64,000 nucleotides of DNA. Origin: Erinaceus europaeus. Lineage: Eukaryota; Chordata; Mammalia; Eulipotyphla; Erinaceidae. The notes under the pieces were generated by a model that was given only the letters and a program-made list of their open reading frames with translations, was not told the origin of the DNA and did no database searches. The position numbers and the translations under genes were made by a program. Below are positions 19,868-29,735 of this stretch, piece after piece (the first letter of the stretch is position 1; each line of letters starts with the position of its first letter). The stretch lies in the NCBI RefSeq assembly GCF_950295315.1, contig NW_026647341.1:1-64000 (forward strand), written 5' to 3'.

Positions 19868-19988
19868 GTCGTGCGCATGCTACCATGCACAAGGACCCAG
19901 GTTCAAGACCCTGGTGCCTACCTGCAGGAGGAAAGCTTCATGATCCATTTAGAAAGCAGTGCTACAGGTCTCTTTCTCTCTTTCTCCT
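19868..19988 (+). mobile_element. SINE-B (left part)
   Basis: 'gctaccatgcacaaggaccc' and 'tacctgcaggaggaaagctt'. A pyrimidine tail at 20363 may be its continuation after two later insertions. Confidence 0.8.
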
Positions 19989-20017
19989 TTAAGCTGACTA
20001 TCTTTTCTTTTTTAAAA

Positions 20018-20157
20018 AGGTTTTATTTATTCATGAGAAAGATAGGAGAGAGAAAAAGAACCAGACACCACTCTGGTACATGTGCTGCCAGGGATTGAAC
20101 TTGGGACTTCATGCTTGAGAGTCCAATGCCCCATCCACTGAGCCATCTCTAGGACCA
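20018..20157 (-). mobile_element. SINE-C
   Basis: Reverse C: 'cactctggtacatgtgctgc' and 'cccatccactgagccatctc'. Confidence 0.9.
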
Positions 20158-20159
20158 CC

Positions 20160-20362
20160 CAACTTTTTATTTAAACAAATATTTTTTATTTGTTATTGGA
20201 CAGAGACAGAAATTGAGAGGGGAAGTGGGCATAGAGAGGGAAAGAGACAGAGAGACACCTGCAGCCCTGTTTCACCACTCCTGAAACAGGGTGTAATGTT
20301 CAAGCCCTCGGTCCCCACTTGTAATGTGTGTGCTTAACCAAGTATGCCACAGCCTGGCCCCC
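20160..20362 (-). mobile_element. SINE-B
   Basis: Reverse B with a rearranged middle around the B box ('gaaacagggtgtaatgttca'). Confidence 0.8.
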
Positions 20363-20376
20363 AGGTGTCTATTCTT

Positions 20377-20407
<31 letters not shown>

Positions 20408-20510
20408 TCTCTCTCTCTCTCTTGTCTCCCCTCTCAATTTCTTTCTGTCTCTATCCAAAGTAAATAATAAAATAATAAGCTGAGCAGTACACTGAGCAAC
20501 AAAATAAATA
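20363..20510 (+). mobile_element. SINE-B tail with CT run
   Basis: 'aggtgtctattctttctctc', a (CT)n of about 30 bp, then 'ctgtctctatccaaagtaaa'. Confidence 0.7.
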
Positions 20511-20513
20511 AAC

Positions 20514-20806
20514 GAATTGGGTGGTGACTCAGAGGGTTAAGTGCACATAGTATGAAATACAAGCACCCACACAAGAGTGCAAGGACCCCAGTTCGAGCCC
20601 CCCAGCTCCCCACCTGAAGGGTGGTTACTTCACAAATGGTGAAGTAGGTCTGCAGATGTCTTTCTCTCCCCCTCTGTCTTCCCCTCCCCTCTCAGTTTCT
20701 CTCTGTTCTATCTAATAAAACGGAAAAAATGGCAGCTGGGAGCAGTGGATTCCTAATGCCAGCACTAAGCTGCAGCAATAACCCCAGAGGTAATAAACAA
20801 ACAAAC
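20514..20806 (+). mobile_element. SINE-A, long form
   Basis: Plus A with a 12-bp insertion before the B box and the 3' extension 'gggagcagtggattcctaat'. Confidence 0.85.
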
Positions 20807-20905
20807 ATTTGTGCACAACCTAACCTAAGTTCGAGTCTGGCTCCCACTACCTTGGAAAAAGCTTCAGGCTTTGGTGCTATGGCATCTTTCACTTTCTTTT
20901 TTACA
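20807..20905 (+). mobile_element. SINE-E, interrupted (left part)
   Basis: 'taagttcgagtctggctccc' and 'gctttggtgctatggcatct'; resumes at 21023 after a D insertion. Confidence 0.75.
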
Positions 20906-21022
20906 TTTAACTCCCTCCTCCCCAACCCTGCTCAGCTCTGACTGATGGTGGTGTTGGGGATTGAACCTGGGACCTGGGAACCTCAGGCAGGAGAGTCTTG
21001 CAGAACCACTATGTTGTCTCCC
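20906..21022 (-). mobile_element. SINE-D inserted in SINE-E
   Basis: Reverse D: 'ctgctcagctctgactgatg' and 'gaaccactatgttgtctcc'. Confidence 0.85.
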
Positions 21023-21130
21023 TCTCCCTCCTTCACTTTCTTTCTCTCCTCCTTTTTGTTTCTGTCTCTATCTGAAAAAGTCATCGCGGACTGGTGAATC
21101 CTCAGAGATGACCTCCCCGCAATAAAATAA
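21023..21130 (+). mobile_element. SINE-E, interrupted (right part)
   Basis: Continues 'ctgtctctatctgaaaaagt' into the E 3' end and an AAT-rich tail. Confidence 0.75.
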
Positions 21131-21179
21131 TAATAATAATATTAAAAATCTAAATGTAAAAAGTCACCCTAAATCTCAA

Positions 21180-21660
21180 ACTGGGGTGGGGGGGTGAAGG
21201 CATCCTGATAATTAGATGAAAGGCAGAGACCAGAAGGCCCAGCAGCCTCCGCTGGGTACCAGCAACCCAAATTCCAATGGGGGGACCGCCTGCACACAGA
21301 AGGGGTGGGGCCAAGGGGGCACTGTCCCCCGAGGTCTCATCTTAGCCCTGTTCCCCTCTCCCACCGCAAATATTTACATCCTGTGAGTGCCCTGGGCCTC
21401 CATTGTCATGAATAAAATATGAGTTTCCAGGCCTTGCCTAGGGGATCCCCCCCCCCAGCTGGCCCGGCAGCCGGCGGGTGAGGGCTGAGTTTGTCGTCGC
21501 CGCCCGCGCGGAATTTGCTAGAGACTGGACTTGGCCTTGAGGTCAAGGTGATGGCGCGGGCGGGTGCTGTTCGCTGTTTTTCAGACTTTCCACTGGAGTC
21601 AGAGGGTTTGCTGGCCAGGGGGCGGGTGTTAGAGAGACACTGTTCCCATGCCATCCTTTT
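21180..21660. promoter_or_regulatory. Unique GC-rich block, candidate enhancer or insulator
   Basis: A repeat-free island between the two promoters. It holds a small CpG cluster (about 21460-21565), a forkhead-type TATTTAC (21371-21377), an inverted repeat CCTTGA-GG-TCAAGG (21535-21548) resembling nuclear-receptor sites, and a partial CTCF-like core CCAGGGGGCG (21615-21624). No exon is evident. The function is inferred only from sequence type. Confidence 0.4.
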
Positions 21661-21683
21661 CTTCTCTCCCTCTCTCTCTCTCT

Positions 21684-21918
21684 TTTTTAAAATTCTTAAA
21701 TATTTATTTTTCCCTTTTGTTGTTGTTATTGATGTTGTTGTTGGACAGAACAGAGAGAAATGGAAAGAGGAGGGGAAGACAGACACCTGCAGACCTGCTT
21801 CACCACCTGTGAAGGGAACCCCTGCAGTAAGGACCCGGGGGCTCAAATCGGGATCCATATGCCAGTCCTTGCGCTTTGTGCCATGTGCACTTAGCCCGCT
21901 GCACTACCCCCCACTCCC
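21684..21918 (-). mobile_element. SINE-A
   Basis: Reverse A with a short tail and head 'tagcccgctgcactaccccc'. Confidence 0.88.
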
Positions 21919-21919
21919 T

Positions 21920-22024
21920 TCTCTCCTCTCCTCTCCTCTCCTCTCCTCTCCTCTCCTCTCCTCTCCTCTCCTCTCCTCTCCTCTCCTCTCCTCTTTTCTT
22001 TTCTTTTCTTTTCTTTTCTTTTCT
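21920..22024 (+). repeat. (CTCTC)n then (TTTTC)n microsatellite
   Basis: About 75 bp of perfect CTCTC pentamers, then about 30 bp of TTTTC pentamers. This is a pure homopyrimidine tract over 100 bp long. Confidence 0.97.
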
Positions 22025-22138
22025 TCCCTTCTCCCCCTCTTCCTTGTCCTCCTTCTTCTTCCTCCTTCTATGTAAGATGCATATGGCAGCCAGAAGCTTG
22101 AACCTAAGTCCCTGAGCTTGGAAAACTGTGTCTCCTAG

Positions 22139-22250
22139 GGCTGGGGACACAGTATAGTGACTCTGCAAAGAGAAGTTCATGCCTGAGGCTCTTAGGTTCC
22201 AGGTTCAATCCCAGGCTCAGCCAAAGCTAAGCAGTACTCTGGTCTTTCTT
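22139..22250 (+). mobile_element. SINE-D, interrupted
   Basis: 'gctggggacacagtatagtg' and 'ccaggttcaatcccaggctc'; a reverse SINE-B then splits its end, and the rest is at 22455-22515. Confidence 0.8.
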
Positions 22251-22261
22251 TGTTTTAATTT

Positions 22262-22454
22262 TTAAAAATTATCTTTATTTATTTATTGGATAAGGACAGC
22301 CAGGAATCGAGAGGGGAGGGGGACAAAAGGAGGGAGACAGACACCTACAGCCCTGCTTCACCACTTGCAAAGCTTTCCCCCTGCAGGTGGGGACCAGGGT
22401 CCTTGTGCACTGTAACATGTGCACTCAACCAGGTGCACCGCCACCCAGCCCCAT
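22262..22454 (-). mobile_element. SINE-B
   Basis: Reverse B from 'tattggataaggacagccag' to 'caggtgcaccgccacccagc'. Confidence 0.88.
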
Positions 22455-22515
22455 GCTCTGGTCTCTTTCTCTTTCCCTCCCTCCCTCTGTATCTCTCCCA
22501 TTAAATTATATGTAG

Positions 22516-22688
22516 TCAGATTATTATTTATTTTAGTGAGAGAGATACAGAGAGAAAGAGAGAGGAGGAGGAAGAGAAGTGCCAGAGCCCTGCTCAGCTT
22601 TGGCTTATGGTGGTGCTGGGCATAGGACCTGAGACCTCAGAGTCTCAGGCATGGAAGTCTTTTGCAGAACCATTATGCTGTCTCCCCA

Positions 22689-22690
<2 letters not shown>
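22516..22690 (-). mobile_element. SINE-D
   Basis: Reverse D preceded by a GA-rich tail; ends 'ccattatgctgtctccccag'. Confidence 0.88.

Positions 22691-22746
<56 letters not shown>
22691..22746 (+). repeat. (TA)n microsatellite
   Basis: About 28 perfect TA dinucleotides. Confidence 0.98.
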
Positions 22747-22748
<2 letters not shown>

Positions 22749-22763
22749 TTAAAGTATGTGTTA

Positions 22764-22929
22764 GGGGCTGGGCAGTGGTGTACATGGCTGAGCACAGTTA
22801 CCATGCACAAGGATCCAGGTTCAAGCCACTGGCCCCCACCTGCAGTGGGGGAGCTTCACAAACAGTGAAGGTCTGCAGGTGTCTCTCCCTCTCTCCATCT
22901 CTGTTTCTCCCTCCCCTCTCAATTTCTTT
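22764..22929 (+). mobile_element. SINE-B, interrupted
   Basis: 'ggctgggcagtggtgtacat' and 'caggttcaagccactggccc'; the tail is split by a SINE-C and resumes at 23088-23145. Confidence 0.85.
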
Positions 22930-23087
22930 TTTTTAAAAAACATTTTATTTATTTATTAATGAGAAAGATAGGAGGAGAGAGAGAAAGAGCCAGGCATCAC
23001 TCTGGTACATGTGCTGCCAGGGATTGAACTCAGGACCTCATGCCTGAGAGTCTAGTGCCTTAGCCACTGAGCCACCTCCTGGACCAC
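22930..23087 (-). mobile_element. SINE-C nested in SINE-B
   Basis: Reverse C 'atcactctggtacatgtgct' to 'gagccacctcctggaccacc'. Confidence 0.9.
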
Positions 23088-23191
23088 CCCTCTCAGTTTC
23101 TGTCATAGAGACAAAACAAATTCAAAAAATTAAAAAAAAATTTAAGTGTGTGTCCTAGAGCACATCTCCTGGTGCCTCAAAAGTCATCATT

Positions 23192-23400
23192 AGGGGCCAG
23201 GTGGTGGCATACCTGGTTAAATGCTCATGTTACAGTGCACAAGTGCCCAGGTTCAAGCCCCTGGACCCCACCTGCAGGGGGAAAGCTTCATGAGTGGTGA
23301 AGCAGGGCTGCAGGTGTCTCTCTCCCTCTCTATCTTCCCTCCCCCTCTCAATTTCTCTGTCAATTTCTATCTTTCCAATAATAAATAAATAAAACATTTT
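23192..23400 (+). mobile_element. SINE-B (family exemplar) with target duplication
   Basis: Head 'caggtggtggcatacctggt', B box 'caggttcaagcccctgg', body 'cacctgcagggggaaagctt', and end 'ctatctttccaataataaat'. The 11-bp AAGTCATCATT flanks it at 23181-23191 and 23401-23411, a clear L1-type target duplication. Confidence 0.95.
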
Positions 23401-23423
23401 AAGTCATCATTGAAATATAAATA

Positions 23424-23728
23424 TTGGGGGCCGAGTGGTAGTGCATGGGTTAAGCCCATAGTGTGAAGCACAAGGACCGGCAAAAGGATCCTGGTTCAAG
23501 CCCTTAGCTCCCTGCCTGCAGGGGGGTCACTTCACAAGCGGTGAAGCAGGTCTGCAGGTGTCTATCTTTCTCTCCCCCTCTGTCTTCCCCTCCTCTCTCC
23601 ATTTCTCTCTGTCCTATCCAATAACAATGACAGGAATAATGGGGGAAAATTGCCACTAGAAGTAGTGGATTTGTAGTGCAGGCACCAAGCCCTAGTGATA
23701 ACCCTGGAGATAATAAATAAATAATAAT
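23424..23728 (+). mobile_element. SINE-A, long form
   Basis: Plus A with 3' extension 'agaagtagtggatttgtagt', lacking most of the AAC tail. Confidence 0.88.
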
Positions 23729-23740
23729 TAACTTGTTAAT

Positions 23741-23813
23741 GAAAGAGAGAGAGCAAGAGAGAGAGCCAGAGCATCTGAACTCAGGACCTCATGCTTTGTC
23801 CACTATGCCACCT
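23741..23813 (-). mobile_element. SINE-C fragment
   Basis: Reverse C with an internal deletion; keeps 'actcaggacctcatgctttg'. Confidence 0.65.
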
Positions 23814-23831
23814 GTCTGTTGCTATTGTTGT

Positions 23832-23956
23832 TTTCCAGCCAGAGCTGAGCAGTGGTCTGGCTGATGGTGGTGCTAGGGATTGAGCTTGGGACCTGGGAGT
23901 TCAGAGCTTCAAGCATGAAGGTCATTTGCAAAACTGTTATACTGTCTCCCCAGTCC
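23832..23956 (-). mobile_element. SINE-D
   Basis: Reverse D: 'tggctgatggtggtgctagg' and 'ctgttatactgtctccccag'. Confidence 0.85.
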
Positions 23957-24069
23957 AACCCCCCCCCCAAAAAAAAAAGAAACATCATCTAAGAGTAGTG
24001 GTGATGATAATATTAATAATATTGGTCTGTCAGAAAAGTCATGATGTATTTTTCTTTTTCTTTTTTTTA

Positions 24070-24353
24070 ACATTTATTTTATTTATTTATTCCCTTTTGT
24101 TGCCCTTGTTGTTTTATTGCTATAGTTATTGTTGTTGGTGGTGTTGTTGTTGTTGAATAGGACAGAGAGAAATGGAGAGAGGAGGGGAAGACAGAGAGGG
24201 GGAGAGAAAGACAGACACCTGCAGACATGCTTCACCGCCTGTGAAGCGACTCCCCTGCAGGTGGGGAGCCGGGGGCTGGAACCTGGGATCCTTACGCTGG
24301 TCCTTATGCTTTGCACTGCCTGTGCTTAACCCGCTGCGCTTCCGCCCAACTCC
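24070..24353 (-). mobile_element. SINE-A
   Basis: Reverse A, well preserved from 'ttattcccttttgttgccct' to 'acccgctgcgcttccgccca'. Confidence 0.93.
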
Positions 24354-24361
24354 CTTTCTTC

Positions 24362-24392
<31 letters not shown>

Positions 24393-24399
24393 TTTTTTA

Positions 24400-24540
24400 A
24401 AAGATTTTATTTATTTATGAGAAAGACAGGAGGAAAGAGAAAGAACCAGACATCACTCTGGTACATGTGCTGCCGGGGATGGAACTTGGAACCTCATGCT
24501 TAAGAGTCTGAAGCTTTATCACTGCACCACCTCCCAGCCC
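24400..24540 (-). mobile_element. SINE-C
   Basis: Reverse C, preceded by a short (TTTC)n at 24355-24392. Confidence 0.88.
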
Positions 24541-24545
24541 ACTCT

Positions 24546-24678
24546 TTTTTTTTTTTTTTTTTTTACCAGAGCGCTATTCAGCTTTGGTTTATGATGGTGT
24601 GGGGGATTGAAACTGGGACTTTGGAGCCTCAAGCATGAGAGTCTGTTTACATAACCATAATGCTATCTACCCCTGCCC
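24546..24678 (-). mobile_element. SINE-D
   Basis: Poly-T then reverse D: 'gctattcagctttggtttat' and 'cataatgctatctacccctg'. Confidence 0.88.
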
Positions 24679-24680
24679 TC

Positions 24681-24963
24681 TTTTTTTTTTTGGTCTCCAG
24701 GGTTATCTCTGGGGCTTGGTGTCTGCACTAGGAATCCACTGCTTCTGTAGCTTGTTTTCTTTTTTTTTTTTCTGGATAGGCAGAGAGAGATGGAGAAGGG
24801 AGAGGGATATATAGAGAGAAAGATAGACACCTGAAGACCCGCTTCACCACTTGTGAAGCAACCCCTGCAGGTGGGGAGCCGGGGGCTCAAACCGGGATCC
24901 TTGCACAGGTCTTTGTGCTTCCTACTGTGTGTGCTTAACCCAGTGCGCTGCTACCACCTGGGC
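24681..24963 (-). mobile_element. SINE-A/B, long form
   Basis: Reverse extension ('ctccagggttatctctgggg') then body and head 'cccagtgcgctgctaccacc'. Confidence 0.85.
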
Positions 24964-25038
24964 CTTCTTGTCTATGTCTTTTTATGTAAAAATGCATTAT
25001 GCCATTCCCAACAGCCCACTAGTAAGGAGATGAGAGGC

Positions 25039-25185
25039 TGGAGTTAGCTCAGGGTTCGGCACCTGCCTTCCAGCTTGAGCCCTGGCACCACACGGGAAGT
25101 TCTTTGGCACAGGGGAAGCTCCGGTGATGTGGTCTTGTTCCTTTTTTTTTTTTTTTTTTGGTGTGTGTATCTCTTTCTAGATAAA
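25039..25185 (+). mobile_element. SINE-E
   Basis: 'ggagttagctcagggttcgg' and 'ggcacaggggaagctccggt'; divergent. Confidence 0.6.
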
Positions 25186-25390
25186 AAGGCATTTTGGAAA
25201 AACTTCATGTATGCTGCGAGGCTCTGGCTCTGAAACAAGATGAATAAATAAAAGGGGGGGTAAGAGGTTAACTGGGCCTCCTCATTGCCCACTGGGACAA
25301 TAAAAACAAAACAAGACAAAAAGCATTTCCCCCCCTTATTCTGCAAACGCTGATGCAACACTGTCTAGCTTTCTGTGGCACCAGGTCACA

Positions 25391-25461
25391 GGGTCTTTTT
25401 TTTTTTTCCTCCAGGGTTATTGCTGGGCTCGGTGCCTGCACCATGAATCCACCGCTCCTGG
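25391..25461 (-). mobile_element. SINE-A 3' extension fragment
   Basis: Only the long-form 3' extension remains ('ccatgaatccaccgctcctg'). Confidence 0.7.
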
Positions 25462-25632
25462 ACTGTGTACTTCTTTGTCAAGTGTGCAGCCCAGGTTCGA
25501 GCCCAGCCCCACTGCACTGAAGGAAGGTTTGGTGTTGTCCTATCTATCTATTTATCTATCTTTCTATCTGTCATCTATCTAGATAAATGTTAGCCTGGAG
25601 CAGTAAAACCTCAAAGATGACAAAATAATAAC
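25462..25632 (+). mobile_element. SINE-E with (TATC)n
   Basis: 'tgcactgaaggaaggtttgg', an internal TATC run at 25541-25580, then 'gagcagtaaaacctcaaaga'. Confidence 0.8.
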
Positions 25633-25796
25633 AGCACAGCAATTTTGATGAGAAGTGAGTTAGGGACAAGGCTGTCCCCTCCCTTACCCACACTTTGGAC
25701 ATAGAATATTTTTCCAGGCCAGGCTTTGTCCTTTTCAGCGAGACTTTCTTCCATCTCTGCATGTACAGAGTGAAGAAATTAATTCACTTTCCTAGT

Positions 25797-25881
25797 CAGG
25801 GGGGACAGCTTAATGGTGATGCAAAAAGACTCTCATGGCTGAGGCTCCAGGGTCCTAGGTTCAATCCCCAGCACCACCTCA
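25797..25881 (+). mobile_element. SINE-D, short
   Basis: 'aggttcaatccccagcacca' and head 'ggacagcttaatggtgatgc'; cut by the next E copy. Confidence 0.8.
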
Positions 25882-26030
25882 GGCAAAGCCAGATAGTTCA
25901 CCTGGAGAGTGTGATGCTTAGCAATGTGCATGACCCAGGTTCAAGCTCAGCCCTCACTGCATGGAAGTCAGCTTTGGTGCTGTGCTCTCCTTTATTTTTT
26001 TCTGCTTCTCCACCTCCTTGTTTCTATTTC
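25882..26030 (+). mobile_element. SINE-E
   Basis: 'ccagatagttcacctggaga' and 'gcatgacccaggttcaagct'. Confidence 0.8.
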
Positions 26031-26035
26031 CTATT

Positions 26036-26246
26036 TTTATTAATTTTTTTTATTATCTTTGTCTATTGGATAGAAACAGCCAGAAATGAAGAGGAACAGA
26101 GAGACAGGGAGAGAAACAGAGACACCTACAGCCCAGCTTCACCAATGGTAAAGCTTTCCCTCTGCAAGTGGGGACCAGGGGCTTGAACCCAGGTCCTTGC
26201 GCATTGTAACATGCGCTCAACCAGGTGTGCCACCATCCAGACCCCC
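26036..26246 (-). mobile_element. SINE-B
   Basis: Reverse B: 'ctattggatagaaacagcca' to 'ccaggtgtgccaccatccag'. Confidence 0.88.
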
Positions 26247-26285
26247 CACTCCCCATTTCTACTTTTTCCCAAAAAAAGTAAATAA

Positions 26286-26570
26286 ATCCGGGGTCAGGCG
26301 GTAGTACAGCGGGTTAAGTGGCGCCAAGTGCAAGGAACAGCGTAAGGATCCCGGTTGGAGCCCCGGCTCCCCATCTGCAGGGAAGTCGTGTTACAGGCGG
26401 TGAAGCAGATCTGCAGGTGTCTGTTTTTCTCTCCTCCTTTCTGTCTCCCCCTCCTCTCTCCATTTCTCTCTGTCCTATCCAACAACAATGACATCAATAA
26501 CAACAACAATAATAAGCTACAACAATAAAACAAGGGCAACAAAAGGGAATAAATAAATAAAATATTAAAA
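26286..26570 (+). mobile_element. SINE-A
   Basis: Plus A with short deletions in the head; AAC-rich tail intact. Confidence 0.9.
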
Positions 26571-26593
26571 AATAAAAACTATTGTTAATTTAT

Positions 26594-26612
26594 ATATATA
26601 TATATATATAAA
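26594..26612 (+). repeat. Short (TA)n
   Basis: About nine TA units between two SINE-A copies. Confidence 0.85.
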
Positions 26613-26621
26613 AGAAGTAAA

Positions 26622-26852
26622 GCACAAGGACTGGCATAAGGATCCTGGTTCGAGCCCCCGGCTCCCCACCTGCAGGGGAGTCACTTCACAGGCAGTGAAG
26701 CAGGTCTGTAGGTGTCTATCTTTCTCTCCCCCTCTCTGTCTTCCCCTCCTCTCTCCATTTCTCTCTTCCTATCCAACAACGAAGACAATAATAATAACTA
26801 CAACAATAAAACAAGGGCAACAAAAGGGAATAAGTAAATAAATAAATAAGAA
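26622..26852 (+). mobile_element. SINE-A, 5' truncated
   Basis: Starts within the head after the A box ('aagcacaaggactggcataa') and is otherwise complete. Confidence 0.88.
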
Positions 26853-26879
26853 GTAAATAAATCAGAAGGAAAAAAAAAA

Positions 26880-27365
26880 CCTCTCACTGCTTCCTTGGCT
26901 GGGGAGTGGGGGGCTTAATATTTCAGGAGGATCCATGTTCAAATCCCCCACCCCACCCCCACTTTCCCTGGGGTTCAGAATTGGCTGTGGGGCCAGTGAC
27001 CTGGAGGGCTTCTCTGAGCGGATGGAAAGTTCTGTTTCAGAAGGGCTGATGGCAACCCCAACAGGATGTCATGCATTCCTGACTGCCCCAGACCATCTGG
27101 GAACCTTCTAGAATCCATTGCCCTGAAGAGGGGCTCCAGGCTGCAAACTGGTCTGGAGTGGTGGGGACCAGCTGTCAGCACTGGGGTGAAGACTCAGTCT
27201 GGGGGTGTCTGCATAAGAGGGAGACTGGGCAGACACTTCCAGCCTAGGACTCCCTCTCCCCCACCCCCATAGGGCTCATTTTACTCTGCCCCAGGAGGGA
27301 AACTGAGGCACCCAGCAAGGCACAGCCTTCATCCAGGCTGCTGCTGCTGCTTCTCCTTCTTCTCC
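26880..27365. other. Single-copy intergenic sequence with MIR-like piece
   Basis: Unique sequence. Around 27285-27325, 'ggagggaaactgaggcaccc' resembles a reversed MIR. No exon is supported. Confidence 0.5.
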
Positions 27366-27378
27366 TCCTCCTCTTCTT

Positions 27379-27645
27379 TTCTGCCTCCAGGGTTATCACT
27401 GGGGCTCCGTGCCTGCACTACTAATGCACTGCTCCTGGAGGCCATTTTCCCCATATTTGTTGCCCTTGTTATTATTATTGCTGTCATTGTTGTTGGCTAG
27501 GAAAGAGAGAAATGGAGAGAGGCTGGGAAGACAGAGAGGGGAAGAGAAAGACAGACACCTGCAGACTGGCTTCATTGCTTGTGAAGCGACCTCCCTGCAG
27601 GTGGGGAGCCAGAGGTAAACCAGGATCCTTTCTCTGGTTCTTTCA
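27379..27645 (-). mobile_element. SINE-A, long form, head missing
   Basis: Reverse extension, tail and body; the tRNA-like head is lost after 'tggggagccagaggtaaacc'. Confidence 0.85.
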
Positions 27646-27819
27646 TCCAGGTGAGACTGATGTCACCCTCAGATTGCATGATAGTCTCTGCCTTTGTCAC
27701 TAAAAGTCACCCCCTTAGCCCCAACCCACATGTCTCCAGGAAGCAAGAGATCCAGGTCTGCGAGGTTGTCTCATAGTCCACCGAGGGCTACAGGGAAGGC
27801 AGAGGGGGGAGGACACATT
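27646..27819. other. Single-copy intergenic sequence
   Basis: No recognised element. Confidence 0.45.
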
Positions 27820-27975
27820 GTGGGAGGCGGTGCTGTGAACTTAAAAATGTGAGATCCAGGACTTGCTCCCTGGCATCATATATGCCAAAACAGTGCTCTG
27901 ATATTTCCTCTTTCTCTCACTCTCTCCCTCTCTCTCTCCCCCTCATTGACAAATGAATAAATCTTAAAAAAAAAG
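27820..27975 (+). mobile_element. SINE-C, divergent
   Basis: 'ggcatcatatatgccaaaac' and a CT-rich body with A-rich end; the head is degraded. Confidence 0.6.
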
Positions 27976-27998
27976 AAGAAAAAAAGTGGGAGAGAAAA

Positions 27999-28145
27999 CC
28001 TAGGGAGGTGGTACAGTGGATAAAGCATTGGACTCTCAAGCCTGAGGTTTTGAGTTCAAGTCCCTGGCACCCTGCAGGTGTCTATCTCCTCTCCCTCTCT
28101 CAATTTCTTTCTGTTTCTATCCAATAATAAGTAAATAAAAATATG
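27999..28145 (+). mobile_element. Chimeric SINE: C head, B tail
   Basis: It begins as C ('gtacagtggataaagcattg', 'gagttcaagtccctggcacc'). At about 28072 it switches to the A/B body 'ctgcaggtgtctatctcctc' and the B end 'tctatccaataataagtaaa'. Confidence 0.8.
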
Positions 28146-28152
28146 TATACAT

Positions 28153-28438
28153 TGGGGGTCGGGCGGTAGCACAGCAGGTTAAGCGCAGGTGGCGCAAAGT
28201 GCAAGGACTGGCATGAGTATCCCTATTCGAGCCCCCAGCTCCCCACCTGCAGGGGGGTTGCTTCACAAGTGGTGAAGCAGGTCTGCAGGTGTCTATCTTT
28301 CTCTCCCCCTCTCTGTCTTCCCCTCCTCTCTCCATTTCTCTCTGTCCTATCCAACAACAATGACATCAACAACAACAATAAGAAGAACAACAGTGGTAAA
28401 ACAACAAGGGCAACAAAAGGGAATAAATAAATATATTT
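28153..28438 (+). mobile_element. SINE-A
   Basis: Plus A, near full length, head 'gggcggtagcacagcaggtt'. Confidence 0.93.
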
Positions 28439-28442
28439 TTAA

Positions 28443-28598
28443 AAAAGACAGACAGACACCTGTAGACCTGTTTCACGGCTTATGAAGTGACCACCCCTCC
28501 CCGCAGGTGGGGAGCTGGAGGTTTGAACCAGGATCCTTACACCGGTCCTTGCACCTAGGGCCATGTGCACTTAACCACTACACTACCGCCTGATCACC
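28443..28598 (-). mobile_element. SINE-A, tail missing
   Basis: Reverse A head and core only, facing the copy to its left. Confidence 0.85.
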
Positions 28599-28607
28599 AC
28601 CACCTCC

Positions 28608-28788
28608 TTTTTTTTTTTTCTTAATAGGACAGAGAAAAATTGAGAGGGGAGGGAGATAGAGAAAGACACCTGCAGCCCTGCTTCATGGCTTGTGAAGCTT
28701 CCCCATTACTGGTGGGGATGGGGGCTTGAACCCAGGGCCTTGTGCATGGTAATGTGTGAATTCAGCCAGGTGTGCCACTGCCAGTCCT
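28608..28788 (-). mobile_element. SINE-B
   Basis: Reverse B: 'cctgcagccctgcttcatgg' to 'cagccaggtgtgccactgcc'. Confidence 0.88.
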
Positions 28789-28838
28789 CTTTGCTCTTTT
28801 TCATTAATCAATCTTAAAAAAAGAAAAATATATATACA

Positions 28839-28967
28839 GGGGTTGAGGAGATAGCAAAAGACTTTCATGCCTGAGACTCCTAGTTTCAATTCCCAGCACT
28901 ACCATCTGCCAGAGCTAAGCACAGTGTTCTGGTCTTTCTCTCTGTATGTCTTTTTTAAATAAAAAAT
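28839..28967 (+). mobile_element. SINE-D
   Basis: Plus D 'gaggagatagcaaaagactt', with a small deletion in the head. Confidence 0.85.
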
Positions 28968-28970
28968 TAG

Positions 28971-29095
28971 TGGTCTGGGAGGTGGTGTAGTGGATAAAGC
29001 ATCAGACTCTCAAGCATGAGGTCCTGAGTTCAATCCCCGGCAGCACATGTACCAGAGTGATGTCTGGCTCTTTCTCTCTCCAACTTTGTTTCTCA

Positions 29096-29130
<35 letters not shown>

Positions 29131-29155
29131 AATCTTTTAAAAAATAAATAAAATA
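28971..29155 (+). mobile_element. SINE-C with (AAAT)n tail
   Basis: Plus C, well preserved; the tail at 29095-29130 is pure AAAT. Confidence 0.93.
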
Positions 29156-29169
29156 GAAAAAAGCTTATG

Positions 29170-29457
29170 AAGAGGCAGGTGGTGGCACACCCAGTTAAGT
29201 GCACATAGTACTAAGTGCAAGGATTTGCACAAGGATCTGGGTTTGAACCCCAGCTCCCCACCTGCAGGGGAGGTCGTTTCACAAGCGGTGAAGCAGGTCT
29301 GCAGGTGTCTATCTTCCTCTCTCTCTCTCTCCTCCTCCTCTCTCAGTTTCTCTCTGTCATATTTAAAAAAAGAATGGGGGAAATGGCCTCCAGGAGCAGT
29401 GGATTCATAGTGCTGGCACAAAGCCCCAGCGATAACCCCAGAAGCAAAAAAAAAAAA
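29170..29457 (+). mobile_element. SINE-A, long form
   Basis: Plus A with extension 'ggcctccaggagcagtggat' and poly-A end; the AAC tail is absent. Confidence 0.9.
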
Positions 29458-29549
29458 GTCCGCATTTAACTTTCTTTTCTTTTTCCCACTCCATCAGAGT
29501 TTTCATTGAGGCTGTGCCCTGTATGATTCCACTTCTCTAGTCTCTTTTC

Positions 29550-29725
29550 TTTTTTTTAGATAGAGTATGAGAGGGAGAGAGAGAGACACCACAGCACAGC
29601 TCCATCACTCGTGAAGCTTCCCTTCTGCATGGTACTGTCATGTGATGGCAGTGGGGTCGGCTCAAACCAAGGTCCCTGTGTGTGGTCAAGTATGTGCCCT
29701 ACTGGGTGAGCTATCACCAAGCCCC
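29550..29725 (-). mobile_element. Divergent SINE (B/E-like)
   Basis: 'ctccatcactcgtgaagctt' and 'gggtgagctatcaccaagcc' suggest an old reversed SINE; the family is unclear. Confidence 0.5.
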
Positions 29726-29735
29726 TCTACATTAT

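Noticed and set aside
24083..24420. A recurring protein of the type ERGGEDREGERKTDTCRPAS found dozens of times
   Set aside because: It is the translation of the SINE-A body in different copies, not a gene family.
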